Below are positions 1 through 11,250 of a DNA stretch of 64,000 bases, piece after piece. A model generated the notes under the pieces. That model searched no databases, had not been told where the DNA came from, and worked only from the letters and a program-made list of their open reading frames with translations. This stretch comes from Devosia sp. A8/3-2. Lineage in GTDB: Bacteria > Pseudomonadota > Alphaproteobacteria > Rhizobiales > Devosiaceae. Positions within the stretch are counted from its first letter, which is position 1. Every line of letters begins with the position of its first letter. The translations under genes and the position numbers were made by a program. The stretch is taken from positions 1 through 64,000 of the forward strand of contig CP104974.1 in NCBI GenBank assembly GCA_025452255.1, read 5' to 3'.

Positions 1-494
1 ACGACGATTTCGATATCGCGATCGGGCATTATGCCGCTGGCGGCCAGCCAATAGCGCAGTTCGTAATTGTGCGAAGAGGTTTGATGCACGACGCCGAAGC
101 GCAGCTTGCGCGGCGACGCCTTGACCACTTTGGCCGGGGCCGCGCCGGTCAGGCCCGGGTCGAGATTGCCCGGGGCACCCTGCCCTGCCATGGCCTGCCA
201 CAAAGCGTCACTAACGGTGATGGCATTATTGCCCGTGCCCAGCACGACAGGCGCGATCATGGGCATGGCCAGCGGCGTCAGTCCGAGGCTGGCGGCCAGC
301 GGCATGGGCGCCAGCATCTGGGCAATATCGAAATGGCCAAGCGCCGCGCGGTCGTGGATATTGGCCCAACTGGTTTCGCGCACCAGAGTGAGGTCCAGCC
401 CCTCGTCCTCGGCAAAGCCTTTCTCGCGCGCCAGCACCAGAAGAATGCTGTCGAGCAGAGGCAGGAAGCCGGCGGTGAGTTGGGTGGTGGACAT
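1..494 (-). CDS. nasS: NasS-like nitrate/nitrite sensor, CmpA/NrtA family (3' end beyond window)
   Basis: The visible 164 residues open with MSTTQLTAGFLPLLDS and continue with LAREKGFAEDEGLDLTL, the N-terminal lobe of the nitrate/bicarbonate periplasmic-binding fold (CmpA/NrtA). No signal peptide is seen, as expected for cytoplasmic NasS rather than transporter protein NrtA. In the family, NasS holds the antiterminator NasT inactive until nitrate or nitrite binds. It starts 8 bases after nasT on the same strand, so the two are almost surely cotranscribed. The reading frame is open to the window edge. The NasS role rests on the nasT neighbour; an NrtA role is less likely. Confidence 0.85.
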   Translation of the reverse strand, partial: MSTTQLTAGFLPLLDSILLVLAREKGFAEDEGLDLTLVRETSWANIHDRAALGHFDIAQMLAPMPLAASLGLTPLAMPMIAPVVLGTGNNAITVSDALWQAMAGQGAPGNLDPGLTGAAPAKVVKASPRKLRFGVVHQTSSHNYELRYWLAASGIMPDRDIEIV

Positions 495-502
495 TATATC
501 TC

Positions 503-1093
503 CTACGGCCCCAAAAGGCTCGCGGCAGTCACAAGGCTTTGGGCGATATCAACCGAGCGCCGGTTCTGATTCATGGCGGTGGAGCGGAGCAGGCTGTAGG
601 CATCGGCTTCGCTCAGGCCCCGCGTCTTCATCAAAATACCCTTGGCTCGGTCGATGATCTTGCGATCTTCGAGCTCGCTGCGCGCCTGTTCGAGTTCGCG
701 CGTCAGCCGGGAAAAGGCATTGAAGCGAGAAATGGCCATATCGAGGATGGGCTTGACCCGCTCCTTCTTGAGGCCATCCACCACATAGGCGGAAACCCCG
801 GCCTCAACGGCCTTTTCAATCATGGCGCCATCGGAGCGATCGACGAACATGGCGATGGGCCGCTGGATGGCGCGGGACAGCGAAAAGAAATGTTCGAGCG
901 TGTCGCGCTGGGGATTTTCGAGATCGATAACGATGACGTCGGGGGCCGAGGCCGCGATGGTGCGGGCCACTTCGTTGACGTCGTGGATCACGGTGACGCG
1001 CTCGTGCCCCGCCTCGCGCAAGCCGCTCTCGATGATGGCGGCGCGAATGCGGTTCTCGTCGATAATCAGGATGGAGAGGGCGGAATTTGGCAT
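503..1093 (-). CDS. nasT: NasT-like ANTAR-domain response regulator/antiterminator
   Basis: 196 residues, intact. Residues 5-120 form a receiver-like domain (ILIIDENRIRAAII) whose phospho-acceptor region is degenerate. A coiled linker follows (residues about 125-145). The C-terminal ANTAR RNA-binding domain carries DRAKGILMKTRGLSEADAY, the family hallmark. NasT binds two-hairpin leader RNA of nitrate assimilation operons and prevents termination when released by NasS. It is the first gene of a nasT-nasS pair. Its RNA targets are not in this window. Confidence 0.92.
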   Translation of the reverse strand: MPNSALSILIIDENRIRAAIIESGLREAGHERVTVIHDVNEVARTIAASAPDVIVIDLENPQRDTLEHFFSLSRAIQRPIAMFVDRSDGAMIEKAVEAGVSAYVVDGLKKERVKPILDMAISRFNAFSRLTRELEQARSELEDRKIIDRAKGILMKTRGLSEADAYSLLRSTAMNQNRRSVDIAQSLVTAASLLGP

Positions 1094-1291
1094 CGGCGCT
1101 AGTTATCCCCGTGCCTAAAACAAGCGCAATAGCCCTATTTTGCATAGGAACTAGTCATTTTTGCCGGATCGGCGGCGATCAAATCAGCTGTTATCCACCG
1201 TTTGTGATGGGCGGCGCTGGATCGAAAGCCGGCCACGCCCGTTGGTCCGGCGCAAGTCACAGGCTGGCTCGCCTAATTGGGAGCCTGAGGT

Positions 1292-1658
1292 ATGACCTCG
1301 GCGAACGTCACTATATTGGTTGTCGAAGACGAACCCTTGGTCAGCATGAGCATAGTCGCCCATTTGCGGGACGACGGATTTCGGGTGCTGGAGGCCGCCA
1401 ATGCCGACAGAAGCCATCGCCATCCTCGAGCAGGATGAAGGCGTAAGGCTGATTTTTACCGATATCGACATGCCCGGCAGCATGGACGGGCTCAAGCTCG
1501 CCGCTGCGGTGCGCTGCCGCTGGCCGCCGGTGCATATCATCGTGACATCGGGGCAGCGCTCGGTCGCGGCCGACGATCTGCCCGATGGCAGCCTGTTCTT
1601 TGCCAAGCCCTATCATCATGCCGAGATCACGAATTCGGTGCGACAGATGCTGGGCTGA
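1292..1658 (+). CDS. Single-domain CheY-like response regulator (one frameshift)
   Basis: Encodes about 121 residues of a stand-alone receiver domain. The N-terminal part has ILVVEDEPLVSM with the acidic pair, and the later part has IFTDIDMPGSMDGL with the phospho-acceptor Asp and FFAKPY with the conserved Lys. The frame breaks near base 1404, where GACAGAAGCC replaces an expected GACGAAGCC; removing one A joins both halves. No output domain exists, so it may act in a phosphorelay. No kinase lies next to it. The start is the ATG after a GAGGT-like stretch. Confidence 0.8.
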
Positions 1659-1667
1659 TCGCGGCGA

Positions 1668-3789
1668 TTGGAACAAAAAGGGAAAGATGGCATCGTGCGG
1701 CCATGCTTGCTTTGCGCGATTCTGACAGCCCCCGCCACCTATCTTGACGCCCTCAATGCCGAACAGCGCCGGGCGGTGGAGCATGGCGTGGGGCAGGTCA
1801 ATCCCGGCCCGCTGCTGGTGATTGCGGGCGCAGGATCGGGCAAGACCAATACGCTGGCCCATCGCGTGGCCCATCTGGTGGTCAATGGGGCCGATCCGCG
1901 CCGCATATTGCTGATGACATTTTCGCGCCGGGCGGCTGGCGAAATGAGCCGGCGGGTGGAGCGAATTGCCGGCAAGGTATTGGGCACATCCTCGGGCGCG
2001 CTCACCGATGCCTTGACTCGGGCGGGGACGTTTCATGGCATTGGGGCGCGGCTCTTGCGCGAGCATGCCAGCCAATTGGGGCTCGATCCGGCGTTCACCA
2101 TTCATGATCGCGAAGACTCTGCTGACCTGATGAATCTGGTGCGGCATGAACTGGGGCTGTCCGATGCCAAGAGCCGGTTTCCGACCAAAGGGACGTGTCT
2201 TGCCATCTATTCGCGCGTGGTCAATGCGCAGGGTGATCTCGACGAGGTGCTGAAAACCGTATTCCCCGGTGCGCCATGTGGGGCGAGCAATTGCGCACGC
2301 TGTTCCAAGCCTATGTCGAGGCCAAGCAGGCCCAGAACGTGCTCGATTACGATGATCTGCTGCTCTATTGGGCCGGGATAATGGCCGAGCCGGCGATTGC
2401 CGCCGAGGTATCGGGACGGTTCGATCATGTGCTGGTCGATGAATATCAGGACACCAACAAGCTGCAGTCATCAGTACTGCTGGCGCTCAAGCCTGAGGGC
2501 CATGGGCTGACCGTGGTGGGCGACGACGCGCAATCGATCTATTCGTTCCGCGCGGCGACGGTGCGCAATATTCTGGACTTTCCGGCGGCGTTTACCCCGC
2601 CCGCCGATATCGTGACGCTGGACCGCAATTATCGCTCGACTCAGCCAATCCTGACCGCAGCCAATGCGGTGATCGGATTGGCCAGCGAGCGCTTCACCAA
2701 GAATTTGTGGACCGAGCGGCAATCGGACGCCAAGCCGCAATTGGTGACGGTCAAGGACGAGGCCGATCAGGCCCGCTATGTGGTGCACAAGATTTTGGAG
2801 GCGCGCGAGGGCGGTACGGCGCTGACCCAGCAGGCGGTGTTGTTCCGCACCTCGAGCCATTCCGGCCCGCTCGAAATCGAGCTGACGCGGCGCAATATTC
2901 CCTTCGTCAAATTCGGCGGGCTCAAATTTTTGGATGCCGCCCATATCAAGGACCTGCTGGCCATTCTGCGCTGGGTGGAAAATCCGCGCGACCGGGTGGC
3001 AGGGTTCCGCGTACTGCAATTGCTGCCGGGAATCGGGCCGGCTTCGGCGGGCAAGGTGCTGGACGCGATGACTGCGTCGCCGCAACCGGTCAAGGTATTG
3101 GCCGAATTGCCCGTGCCCTTGCGGGCAGCCGAGGGCTGGGCGGGGCTGGTGGACCTCGTGGGCCGATTGGCGCGGCGGGAGGCCAGCTGGCCGTTGGAGC
3201 TGGGCTATGCGCGGCTGTGGTATGAGCCACTGATGGAGCAGACCTATGAAGACGCCCAGTGCGGGTGGCCGATATCATCCAGCTCGAACAGATCGCCGCT
3301 GGTTATCCGAGCCGCGAGCGGTTTTTGACCGAATTGACGCTTGATCCGCCCGATGCGACGTCGGACCAGTCGGGTGTGCCCAGCCGCGACGAGGATTATC
3401 TGATCTTGTCGACCATCCATTCCTCCAAGGGGCAGGAATGGAAATCGGTCCATGTGCTCAATGTGGTGGATGGCTGCATTCCCTCCGACACGGGGACCGG
3501 CTCGACCCATGAGCTGGAGGAGGAGCGGCGGCTGCTTTATGTGGCCATGACCCGCGCCAAGGACGAGCTGCATGTGATCACACCGCAGCGCTTCTACGTG
3601 ACCCAGCAGAGCCAGTATGGCGACCGCCATATCTATGCGCAGCGCAGCCGGTTCATTCCCCGCTCGATGAGCGTGCTGTTCGATGACGTGCTGTGGCCAG
3701 CGGTGAAACCGGCCCATATCGAGGGGCTATCGCCCGGCCCGGCGCGGATCGATATCGGCGCACAGATGCGGGGGATGTGGCAGAAGTAG
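1668..3789 (+). CDS. UvrD/PcrA-type superfamily 1 DNA helicase (two frameshifts)
   Basis: About 700 residues across three frames. Helicase motifs appear in order: AGAGSGKT (Walker A), VDEYQDT (motif II), GDDAQSIYSFR (III), LDRNYRS (IV), STIHSSKGQEW (V) and LLYVAMTRAKDEL (VI). Breaks are near 2268 (one C missing in a C run) and 3259 (CCAGGTG read as CCAGTG). It is a 3'-5' DNA unwinding motor, by family used in repair or recombination. The start is uncertain: TTG 1668 or GTG 1695 keep the frame. It is shorter than UvrD/PcrA, with a short C-terminus, so a specific uvrD name is not assigned. Confidence 0.85.
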
Positions 3790-3832
3790 GGGCTCGATAA
3801 GCCCCTTGCCGGGTCATCCGAATTCCAGCTAG

Positions 3833-4774
3833 ATGCGGCAGCTTCGAGCCCCAGAGTTCACCCCCGTGTCCGCCCAATCCATGCCCCGTGTTGCCGACGT
3901 CACCTCGCTCAAGGGCATGGCGTTGGGGACCTTTGCCTATTCGCTATTTGCCGTGCATGACGCGCTGGTCAAGGGCGTCATCTATGACCTGCCGGTGATG
4001 CAAATTCTGTTCACCCGCAGTGTGGTGATCGTGGTGCTGTGCCTCATATTCGGGCGGGGCAAACTGGTGCGCGGGCTGATCACTTCGCCCAATAAATCCA
4101 TGATGCTGCTGCGGGCCGTGCTGACGCTGGCGGCGTGGTGCATGTATTATTCGGCCGGGCGCGAGCTGCAGCTGGCCGAGATGACGACGCTGTATTATTT
4201 CGCCCCCGTGCTGACCACGATCCTGGCGGTAATCTTCCTCAAGGAGCAGTTGACGCTGGCCCGGGTTGGGGCGGCGGGTATCGGGTTTTTCGGGGTGATC
4301 GTGGCGTGCAATCCGGCCGGGTTTGGCTTCAGCCTGCCCGCCATTCTGGTGCTGGCGGCGGCACTCTGCTGGGCCGTGGCGATGATCCTGATGCGCACGA
4401 TCTCCAAGACGGAGAGCTCGCTGGTGCAGATCTTTTCGCTCAATCTGTTCTATGTGCTGGTGATGGGCGCGGTATCGCTGCCCTTCTGGCAGGGCATGAG
4501 CACGCCGCAGATCGTGATGGTCGTGGCGACGGGGCTGGTGGGCGGCACGGCGCAATATCTGCTGGTCGATGCCGCGCGGCTGGTGCCGGCCAGCGTGCTG
4601 GGGACGGTCGAATATTCGGCGCTGATCTGGAGCTTTGTATTCGGCTATCTGTTCTGGCGCGAGGAGCCGGCGCAGATGGTTTATTGTGGTGCGCTGCTGG
4701 TGGTGGCAGCCGGATTGATGCTGGCGTGGAATGAGCGGCGTCCGCGGCGGGTGGCGGCGGTCCCTATTCTGTAA
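3833..4774 (+). CDS. EamA/DMT-family inner-membrane transporter
   Basis: 313 residues, intact, with about ten hydrophobic segments arranged as two EamA repeats (the second begins around residue 175). The first membrane segment follows [18 protein letters not shown]. The ATG used here gives an N-terminal tail; a start at MPRVADV, about 17 residues in, is equally possible. DMT proteins export or exchange small metabolites; the substrate cannot be read from the sequence. Its last 11 bases overlap the convergent hpt stop. Confidence 0.85.
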   Translation: MRQLRAPEFTPVSAQSMPRVADVTSLKGMALGTFAYSLFAVHDALVKGVIYDLPVMQILFTRSVVIVVLCLIFGRGKLVRGLITSPNKSMMLLRAVLTLAAWCMYYSAGRELQLAEMTTLYYFAPVLTTILAVIFLKEQLTLARVGAAGIGFFGVIVACNPAGFGFSLPAILVLAAALCWAVAMILMRTISKTESSLVQIFSLNLFYVLVMGAVSLPFWQGMSTPQIVMVVATGLVGGTAQYLLVDAARLVPASVLGTVEYSALIWSFVFGYLFWREEPAQMVYCGALLVVAAGLMLAWNERRPRRVAAVPIL

Positions 4775-5303
4775 ACCGCACCGCCCCGATATGGGGCAGG
4801 TTGCGGTTGCGTTGGGCGTAGTCGATGCCGTAGCCGACCACAAAGCGGTCGGGGATGTCGAAGCCGACCCAGCGGGCTTTCACATCGGTTTCGCGGCGCG
4901 AGGGCTTGTTGAGCAGGGCGCAGACTTCGATGCGGCGGGGGTGGCGCGTACCCGGGATGTCGAGGACGTGGCGCAACGTGTAGCCGGTGTCGACAATGTC
5001 CTCGACCACCAGCACGTCGCGGCCTTCGATCTCGCCGCGCAGATCCTTGAGGATACGCACTTCGCGGCTGGATTCGGTGGAATTGCCATAGGAGGAGGCC
5101 TCCATGAAATCCACCTCGACGGGCAGGTCCAGCTCGCGCACCAGATCGGCGATGAAGATGAAGGAGCCGCGCAGCAAGCCAACGACGACGAGCTTGTCGG
5201 TATCGGCGTAATGGGCCGAGATTTCGCGCGCCAGCCCTTCAACGCGAGCGGCAATGGCCTTGGCGGAGATCAGTTCATCGACGACGTAAGCTTTGCCGGT
5301 CAT
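4764..5303 (-). CDS. hpt: Hypoxanthine phosphoribosyltransferase
   Basis: 179 residues, intact and of normal length. It salvages hypoxanthine/guanine with PRPP to IMP/GMP in the cytosol. Visible motifs are [12 protein letters not shown] near the N-terminus, the PRPP loop [14 protein letters not shown] near residue 100, and [11 protein letters not shown] with [15 protein letters not shown], the purine-binding region. It stands apart from the neighbouring amino-sugar genes and converges with the EamA gene. Confidence 0.95.
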   Translation of the reverse strand: MTGKAYVVDELISAKAIAARVEGLAREISAHYADTDKLVVVGLLRGSFIFIADLVRELDLPVEVDFMEASSYGNSTESSREVRILKDLRGEIEGRDVLVVEDIVDTGYTLRHVLDIPGTRHPRRIEVCALLNKPSRRETDVKARWVGFDIPDRFVVGYGIDYAQRNRNLPHIGAVRFTE

Positions 5304-5369
5304 GGTGCGAGAATCCCGGTTTGCGGAAGGCCCACCTTTAGGGAAAGGCCGCGGCTAGGGCAATGATTT

Positions 5370-6252
5370 TCAGTCGTGGGCCCATTGCGCCGCAAAGGCG
5401 GCGGCGTCGAGGCGGGGATAGAGCAGGGTTTCATCCGGCAGGGAGGCGGCAAGGCTCTCGCGGATGGCGGGGTGCAGATCGATAATGCCGCCGACATAGC
5501 CGATGGGCAGACGCCCGGCCCGCTGCACCAGCGCGCGGCCGAGGCGGGCCAGTTCGGCGCCGGCTCGGATGAGGATGTCGAGCGCGAGGGCATCGCCATT
5601 TGTGGCGGCGCGGGCGACGGCTTGGGCCAAGGCGCCGATGCGGCCGCGATCGCTGCCATAGATATAGGCGCGGGTGCTGTCCCAATCGCTGCCGCCGATG
5701 GCGGTGAAGAGTTCGTCGGCGAGGATTTGGGCTTGGGCCGTGGAGCCTGTTTCGTCGATTCCACGATAGAGGCGGTCCAGCGCGGTGAGGACAATCCAGG
5801 TCCCCGAGCCGCCATCATCGATGAGTAGCCCCCTGCCCCCGACGCGGATAATCTCGCCACCGGCTGTGACGTGCAGGCCAATGGAGCCGGTGCCAGCGGA
5901 GATCAGATGGCCCGCGCCCGGCGCGAAGGCGGCGCGGTAGGCCAGTTCCATATCGTCGGTGAGGCGGACTGATTTGGCGGGCAGCGAAAGGTGGGCGCCG
6001 ATCAGGGCGGCGGCTTCGTCGTGGACCTTGTCGCCCGAGCCGGTAATGCCGAAACAGGCGGCGGAGAGGCTGGTTCCCGTGGGCAAGGCGGCTTTGATGG
6101 CGGTCAGCACCGCTTCAAGCTTTTGCCGTTCGAGGGGATTGAAGATGTGCCCGGTGGCGCCGCCGGCGGAGCCGCGCGATCAGGGTTCCGGCCGCATCGG
6201 CCAACACGTAGCGCGAGGCCGTGCCACCGATATCGACGCCGAGATAGCTCAT
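5370..6252 (-). CDS. BadF/BadG-type sugar kinase, probable GlcNAc/MurNAc kinase (one frameshift)
   Basis: About 293 residues. The N-terminus MSYLGVDIGGTASRY is the phosphate-1 loop of the ASKHA fold. SAGTGSIGL (phosphate 2) and GRGLLIDDGGSGTW follow. The family includes N-acetylglucosamine kinases and clostridial MurK, which phosphorylates both GlcNAc and MurNAc. A break near 6175 fits loss of one GC pair in a GCGCGC tract. It overlaps nanE by 4 bases and is the last gene of the importer operon. Substrate is inferred from context: a 6-phosphate from it would feed NanE or MurQ. Confidence 0.82.
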
Positions 6253-6924
6253 GGAGCAGCCGCAATGGCTTTGGCGAAACCCTTGGTGATTTCGCGCGGA
6301 TTGGTGATCATTGTGCCCACGACCACGGCATAGGCGCCGGCATCGAGCGCACGGCGCGCCAGTTCGGGCGTGTTGAAACGGCCCTCGGCGACTATGGGCA
6401 CGCTGACGCGGCTGGCCAGCGCTTCGATTAGCGCGAAATCGGGCAGGTCCGGCTTGGGCTCGGTATATTCGGTATAGCCAGACAGGGTGGTCGAAATATA
6501 GGTCGCGCCCAGTTCGGCGGCGAGCAGACCTTCTTCCAACGTCGAGATGTCAGCGAAGGCTTCTAGGCCCAGCGTGTCGCTTATGTGGCGGATGATATCG
6601 AGCGGGGTGTCGCCATTGCAGGGGCGCTGCGTGCAATCGAAGGCGATGATATCGGCGCCTGCCGCAGCGAGCCGGTCGACACTGGCGATGGAGGGGGTGA
6701 TGTAGACCGGCACGTCCTCGGAAAACACCTTGTCGATGCCGATGACCGGCAGGCCGGCGGCCTTGACCGCGGCCACATCGGTCGCGCCATTGGCGCGAAT
6801 GCCCGGGGCGCCACCATCGCGGGCGGCCAGAGCCATGGCGGCCATGAATTGCGGGCCGTGCAGTGGATTATCCTCGCGCTCGGCAGGAGACGACCAGCGA
6901 GCCCTTGACCAGCTTGAGGCTCAT
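6249..6924 (-). CDS. nanE: Putative N-acetylmannosamine-6-phosphate 2-epimerase (one frameshift)
   Basis: About 225 residues, a TIM barrel that interconverts ManNAc-6-P and GlcNAc-6-P. Family motifs seen are LVKGSLVVSC at the N-terminus, IIAFDCTQRP, ATYISTTLSGYT and VPIVAEGRFNTPE with the phosphate-binding GAYAVVVGTMI. A break near 6886 fits a lost GC pair in a GCGCGCG tract and would otherwise stop the protein after about 17 residues. It overlaps the upstream permease by an ATGA junction. No sialic acid lyase (NanA) is visible in the window, so the source of ManNAc-6-P is unclear. Confidence 0.85.
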
Positions 6925-7784
6925 TTGACGGCTCCCGAGGTCATGCCGGAGATGAACTGCTTGGAGAGCACAATATAGATGATGATGATCGGTGCCGCCG
7001 AGAGGGTCAGGCCCGAGAAGAGCACGCCCCAATCGGTGGTGTATTCCCCCATAAAGGTGGTGAGGCCCTGAGGCAGGGTTTTGAGATTATCGCGCTGGAT
7101 GAAGACCAGCGGGAAGAAGAAATCGTTCCAGATCGGCACCACATTCTGAATGCCGGCGATGACCATGGCGGGCCGCACCAAAGGCAGCATGATGGACCAC
7201 ATGATGCGCGCTTCGCTGGCGCCATCCATGCGGGCGGCATCTTCGAGTTCATTGGGCAGGGTGCGGATGAAGCCGGTGAGGATGAAGACCGTCGTGGGCA
7301 GGCCCATGGCGGTGTAGACGAAGATCAGCGAGAGCTGATTATTGAGAACGCCGAGATCGCGCATCAGCATGAAGAGCGGAATGATGGCCAGCTTGAGCGG
7401 CAGGGTGAGACCCGCCGGGAAGAACATCAGGATGAAGCCGGCGCCCCAGAATTCATAGCGGGCAATGGCATAAGCGGCCATGGTGCCCAGCGTCAGGATC
7501 AGCGCCATGGAGGCGCCCGTGACGATGAAGGAATTGAGCAGGTAGCGCAGGAAATTGGTTTCGTTCCAGATTTTGACGAAGTTCACCACATTGGTGAAAT
7601 CGGGAATGCCGAAGGGCGACTGGAAAATCTGAGGCGTGGTCTTAAAGGCCGAAAACACCATGATGATGATGGGCATCAGCATGATCACGGTGTTGGCGAT
7701 CAGGATGATCTGGAGCAGACCATCGTGGCCCAGCGTGCCGAGCAGGCCACGGCGGTCGTAATTGATGGTGGTGGCGGCGTTCAA
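6921..7784 (-). CDS. Carbohydrate ABC transporter permease, MalG type
   Basis: 287 residues, intact, six predicted membrane segments. The conserved coupling loop near residue 190 reads ELEDAARMDGASEARIMWSI, the EAA motif that docks on the ATPase. It is the second inner-membrane half of the sugar importer. It overlaps both neighbours by 4 bases (7781-7784 and 6921-6924), a sign of translational coupling. Confidence 0.92.
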   Translation of the reverse strand: MNAATTINYDRRGLLGTLGHDGLLQIILIANTVIMLMPIIIMVFSAFKTTPQIFQSPFGIPDFTNVVNFVKIWNETNFLRYLLNSFIVTGASMALILTLGTMAAYAIARYEFWGAGFILMFFPAGLTLPLKLAIIPLFMLMRDLGVLNNQLSLIFVYTAMGLPTTVFILTGFIRTLPNELEDAARMDGASEARIMWSIMLPLVRPAMVIAGIQNVVPIWNDFFFPLVFIQRDNLKTLPQGLTTFMGEYTTDWGVLFSGLTLSAAPIIIIYIVLSKQFISGMTSGAVK

Positions 7785-8702
7785 ATCTGGATCTCCCGGG
7801 CCCGCAACCGGACGGTGATGACGCTGGCAATGGCCGCGATGAAGACAAAGATCAGCACGGCAAGCGCGCTACCGAGGCCAAAATCCTGCTGGCCGGAGGA
7901 GACATTGCCGAAGGCGGTGCGATAGAAATAAAGCCCCAATACGTCGGTCGAGCCATAGGGCGAGCCATCGAGCCCGGCCATGATATAGGGCAGCTCGAAC
8001 CAGTTGAAGGCGCCCACAAACAGCAGGGTGAAAACGATGGTGGCGCTGGGGGCGACGAGCGGCCAGACGATCTTGGTGATCTTGACCCATTCGCTCTGCG
8101 TTTCCATACGCACGGCATCGAGCATTTCGGTGGGAATGCGCTGCATACCGGCAAGGAAGACCGGGGTGGGGAAGCCCACCATGTGCCGGGCATTGGCGAC
8201 GATCAGCGCCCAGAGCGCGGTCGAGATCCTGCCCCAGCCGGGGCTGGGCGATAAAGCCCGAGCCCATGCCGCGCAGGCTGATATTGACCACGCCGAAGAG
8301 CGGGTGGAGGAACAGCTTGAACAGATAGCCCACGATAATGGTGGAGAGCACGACCGGCAGGAAGACAGCGACGCGGTGGAAGCGGGCGCCGGGCAATTCG
8401 CGCCACAGCGCATAGGCGAGGATGAAGCCCAGCCCGTTCTGCAGCACCATCAGGGCGAAAAACACGATGACGTTGTGGGTAAAGGCGTTGCGCGTCCAGC
8501 TGGCATAGGGCTCGACGAAAAGCACGGTGTGGAAATTGGCGAGGCCGCTGAATTCACCGCGCAGCAGGCCATTCCAGTCGAAAAAGGCATAAGCGAAAGC
8601 CGCCACGATCGGATAGACGATGAACAAAGCAACAAAGGCCAGCGGCGGCACCAGCAGCGCCGTGATCCAAAGGCCACGTCCAGTCATCCGTAATTGGGGC
8701 AT
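7781..8702 (-). CDS. Carbohydrate ABC transporter permease, MalF/UgpA type (one frameshift)
   Basis: About 307 residues. It begins MPQLRMTGRGLWITALLVPP with a first membrane span, and the EAA loop is RIPTEMLDAVRMETQSEW. The frame changes near 8245, where CAGCCCCGGC should probably read CAGCCCGGC (one C too many in a run). It forms the permease heterodimer with the downstream MalG-type protein. The ATG at 8702 is preferred over an upstream non-ATG start because family members begin close to the first span. Confidence 0.88.
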
Positions 8703-8779
8703 TGAATTCTCGCAGTTCGGATGGCGGCTGGCCAAACCTGAAATATTGGCCCCTCCCCACAGGGGAGAGGCCGGATCAA

Positions 8780-10016
8780 TTACTTCTTGAACGGCTCGTA
8801 CCGGGCGGCCGGGCCATCGGTGATTGCCTTGCCGGCAGCTTCTGGGGTGGTCTGGTCGGCCAGCAGTTTCTGGACTTCGGTCTGCAGCAGGACCGAGCCG
8901 GAGGGCTCGCCGTAGCGGAAGTGGACCAGCATCAGATAGGGGATGGAGGATTTGTTCAGCTCGGCGACTTCAGCCAGTAGCGGATTGTCGAATGTGACGC
9001 CCGGAATGGTCGAAATGTTGTTGAGCGTGTTGGCGAAGGCTCGGCCAAATTCTGGCTCGACACGAAGTTGAGGAACTTCAGCGCGGCTTCCTTATTGGCG
9101 CCATTGGCATTGGCCGCATAGCCGCCATCGTAGTAGAGACCGACCAGCTTTTCGTCCTCGGCCGTCTTGCCGGGAGCGGCGAAGACGCCCAGTTCGATAT
9201 CGGGGTTCTGCGTGGCGAAGGTTGCCAGTTCATAAGAGCCACCGGCGAACATTGCGGCCATGCCCGAGCTGAACAGCTGCTGGGCGGAGGGGTAGTCGAG
9301 GCCAATAAAACCATCGGGGAAATACTGGGTGATGTCCTTGAGCGCGGTCAGGGCTTCGACAAACCGGGCATCGGTGAAATCAGCTTTGCCGGCCATCAGG
9401 TCATCGTAAAAGCCCTTGCCCATGATGGACGCGGTCAGGTCGAAGACGATGGTTTCATTCTGCCGGGCGGTTGCCGTGCCGTTGGCAAAGGGCATGATGC
9501 CGGCGTCCTTGAGCTTTTTCGAGGCGGCAAGCAGCTCATCCCGAGTCTGGGGTTCGGTGATGCCATTGGCGTCGAAAATGCCCTTGTTGTAGATGACCAG
9601 CTGGGTCTGGCTGGCAAAGGGCACGGCATAAAGCGTCTGGTCGGAGCGCATGGTTTCGGCGGCCAGAGCCGTATCAGCGAAATCGGCCAGAGCCGGAATG
9701 GTTTCGGTCGAGAGCGGCTCGAGATAGCCGGCCGAGGCGACGTTTTCCATGCCGCCATAGGCGCGCACCATCATCAGGTCGGGGCCCGTGCCACCGGCCA
9801 GAGCCGTGGACAGAATGGTGTTGTAATTGGCCGCTTCGAAGGTTTCGAAGGTGACGGTGATGCCCGGATTGGCAGCCTCGAATGTATCGATGAACTGCTC
9901 ATATTGAGCGCGGTCTTCTGGCGCCAGCTCCAGAATGTCAGGTCTCGGGCCATGGCGGGCAGCGCGATCAGCAGTGCTCCCGGGCCCGCGCTGATGCGGA
10001 TTGCAGTCTTGTTCAT
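8780..10016 (-). CDS. Sugar ABC transporter substrate-binding protein, family 1 (two frameshifts)
   Basis: About 412 residues with a signal peptide (MNKTAIRISAGPGALLIALPAMA) and mature start RDLTFWSWRQ. The domain matches extracellular solute-binding family 1: MPFANGTATARQNETIV in the middle and MFAGGSYELATF, a typical ligand-cleft strand. Breaks are near 9917 (CCAGGAA read as CCAGAA) and 9045 (GAGGCC read as GAGCC). It should capture the sugar in the periplasm for the two permeases. GlcNAc, MurNAc or a related amino sugar is inferred from the operon. Confidence 0.88.
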
Positions 10017-10050
10017 AGTTTCCTCCTTGAATGTCGAAAAACGTCGTTCC

Positions 10051-11113
<1,063 letters not shown>

Positions 11114-11250
11114 ATATCCTCACCCGGCCCCTACAAGACCACTTGAAAGCCAATTCAATACCAATATCATTCACCAGCCGGTGAAATGTGTAAAGCAAAA
11201 ATCGCCGGCCCATGCACAGCCAAACGGCGTTCCGACAAAAAGGTTATTCC
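11114..11250. promoter_or_regulatory. Divergent intergenic region between importer operon and murQ
   Basis: This 137-base gap separates the start of the ATPase gene from the start of murQ and must hold promoters for both. It contains AATACCAATATCATTCACC and an imperfect palindrome TTCACCAGCCGGTGAA (11170-11185), which is a reasonable operator candidate. No convincing -35/-10 pair was fixed. Confidence 0.45.
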
